Shown: positions 35,200-46,955 of the stretch, piece after piece
Position numbering within the stretch: the stretch's first letter is position 1
How the letters are laid out: each line of letters opens with the position of its first letter
Source: Patiria pectinifera
Taxonomy: Eukaryota > Echinodermata > Asteroidea > Valvatida > Asterinidae
Assembly (NCBI GenBank): GCA_029964075.1
Contig: CM057129.1
Span: 21,753,430-21,817,429, forward strand
Direction of reading: 5' to 3'
Length of the DNA stretch: 64,000 nucleotides
Notes under the pieces: model-generated
Database searches by the model: none
Seen by the model: the letters and a program-made list of their open reading frames with translations, nothing else
What the model was told of the DNA's origin: nothing
Program-made: the position numbers and the translations under genes

Positions 35200-35966
35200 C
35201 AAAGTTGTAGCCAAAGGTGGGCCTTGGGAAACGTGCCCTCTCCCCCCCCCCCCCAAAAAAAATTCCCACTTCCCCCATGCAGGCACAGGGGTTAATCTGT
35301 GCCGGCTAGTCGGGGGATAGGGATGACCACAATCCGAAAATTGCCCGTGGAAATTCAGGGGGGGGGGGGGCTGGTGCTGGTGCTGGCCACTACATTACCG
35401 TTAGGGGGCGCTCTTCAGGATTTAGATTGATATCAATACTCGCGCTTACATCAAAGGCTTTTGCACTTTGTTTCTCCACTTTTCAGTGCTATTGAATACA
35501 TTTTGGTTGTTGGGATATTCGAAAAATACCTCGAAATACGCTTTTGTTTTCTCATCACGAAAAAGTGGGGGGATATATACCCCCGGGATGTACACCGCTG
35601 CCCCCAGGTTCCCCCTCCCCCCCCCCCCCCCCAACCAAACATTTCGAAATTTGCGGATTGCCAAGGTAGTGTCTTTTTAAAGTATTTGTTTGAGTTATTA
35701 AAACGAAGAGGAATCTAGATGATTATTTTTGACTTCCCTAATAACCGCACGTCTGTCTGAAATGTGAATTAATTGATATGAAAAAAGATCGCCCTCTAGC
35801 GTCAAAAGAGCCCCCCCCCCCCTCATCCCCCTCCGAATTTTCAGCATTTGCGGTGGCCTGGGAATCTAGGGGAAATGCTGTTGGGTCCGCCAATGGTGCC
35901 CCCTAAAACCAGGCTGGTGCCCCCCCCCCCTCCCAACTGAACAAAAAATCCCTGGCTACGCCGCTG
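35200..35966. mobile_element. hAT-like G-tract element (767 bp), possibly composite
   Basis: Ends CAAAGTTGTAGCCAAAGG and, inverted, CAGCGGCGTAGCCAGGG, flanked by ATCACAGG (35192-35199) and ATAACAGG (35967-35974), a 7-of-8 match for an 8-bp hAT target duplication. The interior carries five C or G homopolymer runs of about 10 or more (near 35242, 35360, 35619, 35812 and 35921) and two GGTGCTGGTGCTGG-type short repeats. Its size and the repeated G-tract blocks suggest nested or fused copies. Confidence 0.65.
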
Positions 35967-36099
35967 ATAACAGGGACTACTTGTGTACTAACATTCATGT
36001 AAAGCCTTATTCAATCTTGGTCTGTTGTTGAAATTGCGATATGCAGTGGACTGTCGTTAATAAACACTCTGTTAATACAAATTCTGGTTATAGTGTAAA
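35967..36099. other. Spacer between two hAT-like elements
   Basis: 133 bases separating the elements; it begins and ends with their target duplications. Nothing else recognised. Confidence 0.5.
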
Positions 36100-36351
36100 C
36101 AGTGGCGCATCCGGGGGGTGTTTTTTTGTTTTTTTTTTGTAAGTCCCACGATTTTACCCTGGTGATATGTATGTGGCCTATTTTTGAATAGTATAATAGG
36201 GGTGTAAGTGGCGCCACTAACGTCAAAATAGTCCCCCGAATAAAAACTCCACTTTTTTCTGCTGCCAAACATTTTGGGCAAAAATTTTTGAAACAAATTT
36301 GAGGCCCCCCCCCCCTCAAAAAAAAATACCCAAATCCTTGGTGTGCCACTG
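36100..36351. mobile_element. hAT-like MITE (252 bp) with 8-bp target duplication
   Basis: CAGTGGCGCATCCGGGGGG at the left and CAGTGGCACACCAAGGATTT inverted from the right. Flanks are AGTGTAAA (36092-36099) and AGTGAAAA (36352-36359), 7 of 8 identical. CAGTGG ends plus an 8-bp duplication are hallmarks of the hAT superfamily. A C-run lies at about 36304-36315. The open frames across it are spurious. Confidence 0.75.
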
Positions 36352-38232
36352 AGTGAAAACAATTCTGTGCATTTTCGTGCACAATGAATTAATACCTAGT
36401 TCTGATTAAAAAAAATGGTGTGGTCTGGCTGAGTTTGTATTGATAAGAGTCGACTGAACACCAAGTTAAAGTGTGCTTCACCAAGGGTGACACAGACTAC
36501 AGTATATTAGGCTTCAAAAGTCCACATCGGGAACATTTCGGGCAAATACATACACCTGTTTATTGCGAAGTAACTGATACTCTTAGCTGACCAAAATAGA
36601 CGTGACGAGTACTATAAGGAAGGAATGCCGCATTTTTCTGCCCCGATTAAAGACGGTTCATAATTTGCAAACCAGAAAACAGGGAGAGATTACTCGATTT
36701 TTGTGTCCAATAAGAGACCAATGTTCTTAAATATTCAACATATAAACGTGGATGGTTGCTTATTAAAATCCAGCTTACAATTAAAAAAACACCATAAGTA
36801 TAGCATAAATATGTACATATTACTTGTGTATCACAATATTTTGGCCGTTCAAAGTGAAACTACCTTACTTCTCCTGTTTTTTAATTTTTATTTCTCCCTC
36901 CCCCCAAAAAGTAACATAATACGGTTTCCATCAAATCATGACATAACATATATCGCACATCCCACCCGCACCAACAAGAGTGCTAGGAAAGAGGCCATTT
37001 TGCAAGGACCTTCTCAGCGAGAAAAAAAAAAGACGGGCGGCCAAAAAGCCGACTGAACAATACAGCCTTTAGAAGTTCCTCGGAAATAGACGAAAATGAT
37101 ATTCCGTGTGAACCGGCCAATTCAATCCTCGGCACACTGCACTTTGTCTGGAAAACACCCGCGCCCTCGATATATTTAGCAAGGCGGCGGCACTTTCGTG
37201 TAAGATGGTCAAAATGTATTGATACTTTATCCGAATGGGATTCTGGCGCTCTTGAAACCGCAACCCCTCCGAAGATTCTATATTTATAAATTCAATGCAA
37301 AATTTAGTAACTCTACGGTTAACTGATTCTGAGTCCCTCTTAGTAGCATTCTTTCCTCAATTTTCTGGTTATCACCACGGCCTAGAAGCCTCAGTAGATC
37401 CATTCTATAAATAATACATTAGTGCTTGGCCGATTATCGTGGTCATTCTCAACCCAACACGGCGTCGCCTTCATTGCTGAAACAGCCAATTTAATTTGCC
37501 CAGATTATCGGCGAAATATCTCGGTCAACCATATTCATCGGCAAATGTTGTCGTCCGTGATCCAGTACTTTTCCACACACAAAATAAGAGATAGGACTAT
37601 ATATAGTAGCTCTGTTTCATTGAAATGCTCACGAGAGAGATTGCTTGCCCTGGAAAACTGGCTCAAAATTTAATGGATCTTACCGTATCAAAAACAAGAG
37701 TTGACCTGCATGGACCTATTCTATTAGCTTCTTTGTAATTATTCCCGCAGTCAGACGGCCTTTTGTGTGTTGTCCATTCTCCTGCCTTACGCAACAACCT
37801 TTGCGGCAAAGCCATTACAGCGAGAAATGGCTAATCAGTGGTCGAGCGGGGTTGTTTTTGTGAATCAATCGCCATCGTTTTATTGCAAAAAAAGAAACAC
37901 GTTTTTTTTTACACCTGGCATCCTCTGTCCAATGACGATAAGTTGAATTGTCATATCGTGTCTTGGATACTGCATTTTTTTTATAAAAACAATTATTGTT
38001 TGCTTCATAATACACCGCGTTGCATATAATTATTGCAAGCACGTTGAGGGTGCGGGAGCGAACGTGTGTGGGAGGGACCGCGCGCCTCGCAACAAAGAAC
38101 GTCAACCTCTCCTTCTCGAGTCTGGCAGGAAAGCTCATAATAATCAAAAGGTTACACTGCATTGATTGAGTTTATTTCTTGAATAGCGAGTTGAAAATTT
38201 TATATTTTTCACCCACTGGCTCGATATAGCAA
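36352..38232. other. No gene recognised
   Basis: Intron 2 sequence without recognised repeats or genes. Confidence 0.45.
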
Positions 38233-38367
38233 AACAATTGTAGACTGTTGTGATGTCGTTTTTAACCCCCTCGGGGCGCATATCACCCTCGGCTTCGCGC
38301 ACAATTATATATACGACTTTTGGGTATTAACAACGCCACATGCCACATCACAGCAGTCAACAATTTT
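38233..38367. mobile_element. Small inverted-repeat element (about 135 bp)
   Basis: AATTGTAGACTGTTGTGATGT at the left recurs inverted at the right (AATTGTTGACTGCTGTGATGT), followed by a second symmetric block (CGTTTTTAACCCCC vs GTTGTTAATACCC). The interior has CTCGGGGCGCATAT and CTCGGCTTCGCGC. A short foldback MITE. Confidence 0.6.
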
Positions 38368-39593
38368 TAAATGTATTCGGTTGTGATGATATATTCCAGT
38401 GCTAATGCTCCATATGTCCAGTATATTCATCAAGGAATATATAATCGGTATGCATTATTCCATGTAATTTTTTTCTGACACCAAACTGCGATTCTATCTT
38501 GTTTAGGTTAACTTACACACATGTTGCATTTTCATTGCAATTAATTACCACTTCCAGCCGTCACAGGTTGTCAGCCTAAAGCAAATAAGGTCTGCTTATC
38601 ACTAAACCGACCTTTGGTTGTGTACAAAGAACTCCAATTAGCCCAGTTGTAACAAATGGAATTTGGTTGTGGACACAATTTGTAGAAAAACTCCATTAAC
38701 AATACAAATACATTTTGCATAGTTATACTTATAGTTCCTCTTGAGATCCTTTTTTCAAAGCTACATTTGAAGGGCGTTTGTCCTTCATTTTCATTTTTTA
38801 AACGTGAAATCGAGAAATAAAAAAAAATAACATGAAGACATTTAAATCTAGTATCGGTAACACCAACCTTTCGAATATTTTTGTTTAATTCTTCAGACCG
38901 CTCATAGATTCTGACCGTTGGTATACCGGTAATGCACATAGCTGAAAATCCTCGCACAGGTGTTTACCTGACGTTTAACAGCCAAAACGACAACGACCTT
39001 CACCTTTTTGACGACTTCTTCCAGAAGGTTGGTATAATGTTATTTTAATTAACTGGCAACTGGTGTTATTTTATGCGAAATGTCTTGTACAACGAAAAAA
39101 AACCGACTATATTTTACGGTGCATCACTCATGTTAACCCATTCGAGGTACTATTGAATATCTGACGGGAGCAAGATTAAGAAATAGTTCTAGTGCTGTCT
39201 TTCACGGGATTCTTTTCCTTAAACAGGGAGTGGTTTCTTACCCATCTTTCCAGGTCCCCATCACCCTATCAAAGGCTGCTGGTGACCCCTAATCCTAGAT
39301 ATCAAAACAAAAGGTAGGCGTAGCACCACTGATCTCTATTTTAAAAAATCTGCATAGTCCATTGGCTGTTAGAAGTGAAGTCCTGAAGTCACCGTCCACC
39401 ATATTACTACTCCCATAACACAAAGGAATTGTAAACAAAGTAATGTATCCTAATTTAACCGCAATCTTTGCCTTTTTTTATTGAATGTATTCACAGTAAA
39501 TATACTTTTTGACTTACATAATATTTTTAATTCAGTTGAGATAAAAAAATTCTCAACATATATATTTTTTTACTGAATGTACGATAGGAGTGG
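38368..39593. other. No feature recognised
   Basis: Intron 2 sequence without recognised repeats or genes. Confidence 0.45.
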
Positions 39594-39810
39594 CAGGCCC
39601 GTCACCAAGGGGGTGGGGAAGGGGCGGAGGGACCACCCATCCCACCCTTGGACAGCAATCTCACCCCCCCCCCCTACAGCAATTGCCCCTCCCCCGGCCA
39701 AAATCATAAGCATGCAAATTATCTGTACATTGTGTTTTTTTGTGCTGTGCCGCCTAGCTCGTACTGCCCCCCCCCCCCTCCCCCAATGCCCGGAGCTGTC
39801 GACGGGGCTG
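39594..39810. mobile_element. hAT-like G-tract element (217 bp)
   Basis: CAGGCCCGTCACC at the left and CAGCCCCGTCGACAGC inverted from the right match at 9 of the first 10 bases. Flanks AGGAGTGG and AAGTGTGG agree at 6 of 8 positions, an aged 8-bp duplication if real. It contains C-runs near 39664-39672 and 39767-39778. It ends 290 bases downstream of exon 2 in the direction of transcription. Confidence 0.45.
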
Positions 39811-40099
39811 AAGTGTGGCTATACTGGTTCCCGTACCATATTCAAATTGAGAGATTGGGAACCATGCAGCGCGTAGCTTCAAAATGTGTGTAAGGCGCGC
39901 AATCGCCAATGTGCAGTGCCTAGCACAGCATTTATGGGGTAAGTCACTTGCTGTACGTAATGTGATGGGTTGTGAGCACACGGAAATGCTAGGTCAAATG
40001 CTATACAAATTGTATCCAATGAAAGCTCAATAAACGACGAGGTGATCAACGCCCAATAGGATAGGATGATGGGGACAGTAGGCCTACGGACGGACTTAC

Positions 40100-40235
40100 C
40101 AATCCAAACAGCAACGTTGACAATGATGGCCCTGGTGGTGGTTCTGGTGTTCCTGGATTTAACGGCGTGGACAATGAGTAGGTACCGGTCGATGGACATA
40201 GCTGTCAGGGTGCAACACGTGGCCTGCACTGTCAC
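40100..40235 (-). CDS. Kisspeptin-receptor-like GPCR, coding exon 2 (TM3, DRY, start of TM4)
   Basis: Second coding exon, residues 152-196 plus the first base of codon 197. Acceptor: a T-rich tract then AACAG, ending at 40236; donor: GTAAGT from 40099 (phase 1, splitting Gly197). Seen: VTVQATCCTLTAMSIDRY, the TM3 core ending in D167-R168-Y169, a basic second intracellular loop (KSRNTRTTTR), and TM4 starting with W195 (position 4.50). The QATC-TLTAMS-DR string is characteristic of kisspeptin receptors, which usually read DRW in vertebrates (family knowledge). Here it is DRY, as in galanin and allatostatin-A receptors, and the following LLIVHA also resembles galanin receptor 1. The exon is short (136 bases) and isolated between 12.2-kb and 23.3-kb introns. 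It joins to both neighbours in frame and completes TM3 and TM4, so I regard it as genuine. Confidence 0.9.
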
Positions 40236-41370
40236 CTGTTACACAGAGTGAAAAAAAAAATCAGCATCATATAAAAAATGATAAACTTTTGAAATGTTAC
40301 ATCTTCTTAGAAAGGTCTGTCATAATGTTATACTCACACTTAAGCAATCACGTGTGTTTCTGATAAATCTTACTACCATTAAAGTGTGATTGCACGTTTA
40401 TTATCGAAACTGAATTTCAGGGTGGCTTGTGTTAACTTAGGCCCTTTTATACCATGCCAATTGAAAAGTTTACTTTGTCCATACAAGACTTCCTCTCCCA
40501 ACAAATTACCGTGTTCATAAAAGCCAAGGATGACGGGTAAATAGGCAACTGGAAAACAGAAAACCGAAGACGAAGGTGATGGCCATCGCCATATGTCCCA
40601 GCGAAGTGAGCAACCACCTCGCACAGCACAGAAATAGTACCGCCTAATAAGCGGGATAGTTTAATACATATATCGCAGATTCGTGAGGGTGTTGCCCTCG
40701 AAAGACAGTTTCAAGCTTTCGGATCTCTTCACTCAGACTAATATGATCTAGCTAGCTCGGGCGTCACTTTCCTGACAGTCAAGCCCCCTTCGCCAGGACA
40801 CACCAAAGATGCCAATAGGTTGAGGTCTGCACACGATAATGCCCAAAAAAATACAACAACTGTAAAACAGTGTTGTAGTTGGGTCCTATAACAAGTCTTC
40901 ACAAGTGAATCACAACCTTTCATAAGCCGTCCAATTCTAAGTCACCAAGTGAACTCTGACAAAGGCTTTGCTTTGTTCTTGTTTAATTCCTTTTACTCAT
41001 GATTGGGCTTATGGGTCTTCTGGTGAACTAGTGACCTGACTTGTGATGGACGTATCGCCTACAGCACCGGTGTACACCTTATTCCTCTTGGATCACGTCT
41101 ACGTGACCCTTTCCTGACCTAATAAATACCTTAGTCGACATGATGAGAGCATCTGTCCTGACACCGGTCAATTAAATTTGGAGACCTAATCAAAATTAGG
41201 AGGGGGGGGGCAATATCTTATAATCAAGAAAGGGGATATACTCTATCTATGACGTTATTGGGGGGTACCGGATACGGACGGTACGGTATCATTTATGATT
41301 CTTTTGATATTATTTCAGCGTATACTTTTCTTTAGCTTGGCATAAAAAAAGCTGTGCAGTCTGCAGAGTA

Positions 41371-41390
41371 AATGAATGAATGAATGAATG
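41371..41390. repeat. (AATG)n microsatellite
   Basis: Five AATG units in intron 1. Confidence 0.85.
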
Positions 41391-44300
41391 GCGAATTGGA
41401 AGGTGTCTTTTACAGCAAGCTCCCTTAAATTAATCTTAATTCCGAGCACCGAGGTGTTGATTATGGTACATAACAAGGCCGAGTCTAGGCCTTCTTTCTT
41501 CCTTAGTTGTTTATCCATCCGAAGTTGTCACTCGCCAGAATTCCACGAGTGATATGAACTACAAAACCAAGCTCACAATTAAACGTACTCCCGGAAATTA
41601 GTCCACACTGTTTCCCCTCCTCTTTGTCAACCTTTATAACTTGGTTCGTCTTGGCGGCCAACCTGTAAAAAACCTGTTTGGCTATTCGACGCGTGACATG
41701 ATGGAGATAATTTCAATTATTTGAGGCAGGGGAAACGTGTGGAGACTTTCTATGTCTGAATTACTATACTGCACTTCATATCAATTTGCGAGAATGATCA
41801 TACCGAGTGCAACACACAACACACATATACTACTGTGCCTAAATGAAAGTTTCGGCTTTAACCATCTCCTTTTTTGTTACTTCAATTCCTGGATTTCCTT
41901 TACGTATTTTTTTCTCATCATTGGGGCCTTTTTTTTATTTCAGAATTATCAAGTATCTTAGTTCAATCTGAACAGACCGGTTGTCCCACGTATTATCGTA
42001 ACCAATTCAATAACATCCAAGGAATTCTTTGGTACATAAATTGAGTTCACACAGGTTACATTGAGGTCTTCTGTTGTTTTTTAAGGCAGCGTACAGCAGA
42101 ACTTGATAAAAGTAAATGGTGTTTGCTATACACTGTTTCTTCAAAACACGTCACGAGAAAGAAACCCAAAACGACTGCCTTTCTACTTAGTCCACGTTTC
42201 GTAACGGGTCCCGCTGCACTTCATATGAAATTTAAATCAGTAAAACGACCCTGGAAATGCAAAGTAAAAATGGTTCCGCCAACGGTACCAGAGCCGAAAG
42301 TGAATTTCCCCCGAAGAAACGTCCGTCGAAAGTTAGGAAAGGTCAGGACAGCGTGTCTGTTCCAATTTGCCGATAACGCACTGGAAGAGAGGGCCAATTA
42401 CGAGGTGGGCGAAAATTATTACAGCACAAGGAACAAAGAGCAAAAAAAAATTGAAGCTTGGCTTCCTCTCGAGATGTTTAGTGCACCCCTGGGCAACATG
42501 AACACTCAACAAGATGTACAAGTGTGCGCGTGCTTCAAACCAGATGCCACCAGAACACCGCCAAGAAAAAAAACTCATCTTGGGCACGTAGAGTTTTCAA
42601 GTGCCCGTAATTACGTCAAATTTCACTCGCGCGAGCCTGTCTCCCTCAGGGGCTAAGATCTCTTCTTTTACGCAAACGCCCTTCTAAAGACTCATGAACA
42701 GAAAAATACAAACATATGTATGTTTAAAACTTTTGAAGGCAAAGATTGTTTAGCAAAGATGTTTTCTTACGACATACCCACACCTCTTTCCCCAAGATCG
42801 AATACCAATTTCATGCATGCATCTATATGTTTACTCAGCCCAAGTTTAAGCATTACAAAACTTGTGGATCAAAATTACTTACCTTCAAACTAAAAGACTA
42901 GCAAACAAACAACCCACCCCCCCCAAAAAAAAAAAAATCCTGTTAGCTATGCAAGCACAAAATAGGAAATATATTGAAATATTTACGATTAAAAAAACTA
43001 TTAAGTACATGTAGCTAAAGCGTTTAACAGACATACCACTTTTTTTCAGGAGAGCGGCAAAACTCTTGGTGTTTGTTAGAAACAAACACCGAGTTGGTAT
43101 CTCGATGGTTAAAAAAAACCGAAACACGAGCATAATAACAGCAATTGTCTTCAATATTCTCTGGCTTAATCTGTATCGATTCTCAGAATCTTGTAGCTTT
43201 ATAACAATTTGCAGTGGTCTTGCTGCTCGTTTTGAGTAATACAAATTTCGTGCTGCTGTAGGCCTAAGCGACGGGGCGTTTCATCGCGGGCAATCGGTTT
43301 GACGGTTTCAATCACATTTTGAAGAAAAAAAAAATGTATTTCTTTGAACGGAAAGCACGAATACTGTGCAAAAGCACTCATAAAAAGTTACGGTTACCGA
43401 CATGTAACACGTCACATCAAAACCTATCAAAGGCGATCATGAAGTTTCCTTAAGAACCCGTGTTGAGTAGTTTGAAATGTTCAAGTGTCCGATCAATGTC
43501 GTAGACATGCAGGCTCGGGTTCAAACAATAATATTTTCCGAATCGACCCATATGTCGGCCTAAATAGTCAGTAATCCGGACTTATAGTTCTCATTTTTCA
43601 GTATAAATAAATTGCATAGAGGGTATACTGCCTTGAGGGAATGAGTCTGGGCCTACGCTTTCACTACCTATCCGGGGAGATGGTACTGTGTAATGTAACG
43701 GAATCGGGTGTTTGTTAGCTGTGAACCGATCCGACTAAGTTCCGTTGAGATTTCTTCGGATCCGGCGTTGGTGACAACGAGGGATGTCATTACTGTTCCA
43801 ATTTTCTGCTCGATGTACTACGGGATTCGTGTCTGAAATTACATCTGTAATCATCCGCTGGTCGGTGCGACGGGGAATCGAATATGCGACAGTCCCAACG
43901 GGCCCACATCTCCAACTAAATCAGAAGAAAATATTATACAATGTATACAAATATGTCGCATTGCATTTCGACTTTATTGTTCTAAGAGAATTACAGTTGA
44001 ATTGCTTCGATGAAAAACACTGTATCTCTGACGCCTTCTGGTAAGTGAAAATGAAAGCACTAGGGATTCAGAAGGGAACCTGATAAGTCTTGAGAAACGA
44101 TAATGGTTTCAACTATTTTTTAATGTTTGCATGGTGGAGGCTTAATGCTGTAACAGAACCCGCTTGGATTGCAGATTGGATAGTTTAGTGGCATCAAATG
44201 CTCTCTCAGTCTTTTTTAATAATTTTCTGGCTGATGATGACTGCATGGCTCTTCAGAAGCATGGCTGTACGGTTTCTCTGTGATTGGTAGCCTGTTTGTT

Positions 44301-45529
44301 TGATAGCTGCTCCCATGGACAGTTGACTGGCAGTGATTACAAGAACTGTTGCCTCATGTAAGCTTTCCATGCGATTGGCGTACCTACTGAATTACTTGTT
44401 TACTTGGCGTGCATTCTTTGTTTTGATACTGGCTTGTCACATGTCAAAAACGTAGACCTTCATTGAGTTCCGTGCTTAGGGGCTAGTGCAAGCTGGATAT
44501 TGCTTCTTTGTTGGCTTGCTTTGATATGCTGCTCAAAAAAACTGACTTTATGACGGATAGCCCGAACGTATAGTCTATATGGAGCGCTGACTAGCGCGCT
44601 GTGAATGTATTATGTCTACTATTGTGGCCGTCAAGCTTAACATATTGAACAGCGGCGGGTCATTTAATGGCAGATCGATGACTCGTTGGCCGGTTCAATG
44701 GATCGCTTGAATGCCTACCAGAATTTTTGAAGTGTCAATAATGTAGTTTTCTTCGCTGTGCCACACTGGAATAGGGACGGGACTTGACAGACAGACCGTC
44801 TCCTCTTCAATTATTCGCATTTTTTTTGCCGTGACCACGCACACACATTAATTATTAAGTAGTGCACTTTGTATTGCCGACTACAAAGTTCAAGAGCCGA
44901 ACTCTATTTAGAGAGCTAACCGATCTTATGTGTGAAACACGATAGGGCTGGTCTTGTAGCATTCCCCCTTTCTATACCGATCTTTGAAACCTTTACAAAG
45001 GACCTTTACCTCACTGCGCCTCTCAACTAGTCTGTTGAAATTTGTCACTTAGGTAACATCCAAAAATACAAACAGGAACCTTTAAAAATGATGCTGTAAA
45101 CCGTGTACAATTTAAGACAGACGGGAACCCTCGCCAGTGTCCCTCTACACACTTTATGCACCTGCAAAGATCCCCGCCTAAATATCTTACAAGAATTCCT
45201 GAGATTTCGGGAACATAACGACCAAACACAAAAGAGGTAGATGTCCTCAGTCACCTATCTTGCTTCAAATATGACGATGACATCATACACAATATAATAT
45301 TTCACCTGTTGCATAAAGTTCTCTTTATTGAACCTATTTTATATTTCCATTTGGCAATAGAACTTAAGCTTCCTCAAAATGCACAGGCATTGTTACTGGG
45401 ATGAATAGACAAACAAATTACGGGCGGGGACGAGGAAATTAGAAATGTTAGTGTGATAGGTAGGAGGGGAAACAGGAACCAATGAAGTCAGGTAGTGGTA
45501 GGAACTGAACACCAAATCCACTAGTCGGC

Positions 45530-45600
45530 ACTGGTTGGATTCGAACCCAGATCAATGAGGTAAAAGGTGAGGAATGTATCCACAGCGGTAACATCTCTAC
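45530..45600 (-). repeat. Perfect tRNA-type B box, possible SINE remnant
   Basis: GGTTCGAATCC on the minus strand (45547-45537) matches the pol III B box in full, but no convincing A box lies upstream and no cloverleaf can be drawn. A chance match or SINE fragment. Confidence 0.25.
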
Positions 45601-46425
45601 AAACGTTGTACCAACAACGACCATATGGTGGTATCTGACAATTTATCAACGCGTATCGACGCGTAGGGGATACAAGTGGTTTGGGACAATAACCATTGGC
45701 AGATATTATCTTCCAAATATAATAGAAATTAACTTCCAAACAAAATAGAGTAATTTGGAAAACACACAACATGCATGCATGTGACAAAGATTAATTGTTA
45801 CAAAGCTGAAAATGTAACCTTTTTTCATCAAGATTTGAAAGGTTATCAATTATCAGTATTCTGTTGCTTTATAGCGTCGTTTCAATTTAGGGGTTTTTTT
45901 CCTGCCTGCTTGCTGTCTCGTGTGTTACGTCTGGCCTTGTCTCTACTCACTTCACCTCCTTTATTGTGTTTTTCTACTTCGCTTATCACTAAATCTCCGT
46001 CTACTTTCAGCCCGTCTTGCGTATCATGGTTCACATCTGATCTGATATAGGCCTCTCTCAATTAAACAATAAAAAGACGGAAGGAAGGTCATGAATCATC
46101 AGGCAACCGTGTTTGTTTCCATGGTCGTTCTGGCTAGACAAATTATTGGCTGATAGTTAAAGCAGAGAAACAACAAAACAGGGAAAGTGAATTATTTGAA
46201 ACTCTGTTAATTACGAACGCCCGACAGCGAGGGACCACATAGAAAAAGCGTCGTCCAATAGTCTCCATGTGATGGGATATTTTCTTAAAAAGAGGCGCCA
46301 CTTTCTTTTGAAGCACTTTAACACGCAAATAAATTTCAACACTGCCCTTGTTAGTTATGGCAAGTTATTGAATGACACGTCGTCAGCTCGTTAGATCTGA
46401 CAGTGTAATGACTTTTTTTTTTAGT

Positions 46426-46955
46426 TTAAAGGGAAAATACAACATTTGCAAACTTCAAAAAAATAAAACTACCAAATTAATTTGAAATACCTTGCTCAAC
46501 TGTTAGGAATGATAGTCTAAAGCATCCTGTAAAATCATGGCACCTGGTGTACTGTCATTTTCAAGAAAAGTGGTATTTTCGTATCCATTTCCCAACGCTG
46601 GTCGGTCGACCAGCGTTGGAAACAAACTGGCTTTTTTCAAATACTGGCCCCAATTGACCGTATCTAGTTAGTCTGCATTTGTTTGCAATTGATTACACAC
46701 CTATGAACGGGTACATGCCAGCTAGCCTATTTTCCTGACCTTACAATTCCCCAACGTCAATATATTGCTCCGTTTCATCTTAAATGGAGTCAGGAAACCA
46801 GACTACAGGATGAGGACTGTTTTTCTTTGTTTTTATAGCATCTGCGAACCCCAAAACGTCAAAACGTCAGTGTAACAATATTTGCTATATATTACCAACC
46901 CCCCAAATCCATCCATTTCTGAAAATTGCAGCAAAAGCAAATGATGTATATTCCC
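46426..46955. mobile_element. TTAAAGGG-ended element, copy 2 (about 530 bp)
   Basis: Diverged relative of 19161-19682 in the same orientation, starting TTAAAGGGAAAATACA and ending in ATGTATATTCCC, where the terminal TTTAA is lost. The central palindrome is retained at 46592-46619 with a different sequence that still pairs. Non-coding, in intron 1. Confidence 0.7.

Larger units (their letters stand above)
16811..40099 (-). other. Intron 2 of the receptor gene (23,289 bp, phase 1)
   Basis: Bounded by a GTAAGT donor (40099) and a pyrimidine-rich acceptor (16811). It holds most of the repeats in this window: a LINE corpse (about 16985-18560), inverted-repeat elements, a minisatellite (21923-23229), a tandem duplication (26644-26966), tRNA-like sequences and hAT-like elements between 29.4 and 39.9 kb. 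I see no independent host gene inside it on either strand. Confidence 0.88.

Noticed and set aside
36011..36382. Two overlapping frames of 96 and 123 codons
   Set aside because: They translate the hAT-like MITE and its homopolymer tracts.
40379..40629. Possible extra receptor exon just upstream of exon 2
   Set aside because: Hydrophobic-looking minus-strand frames lie here, but exon 1 joins exon 2 perfectly in the middle of conserved TM3, leaving no room for an extra segment.
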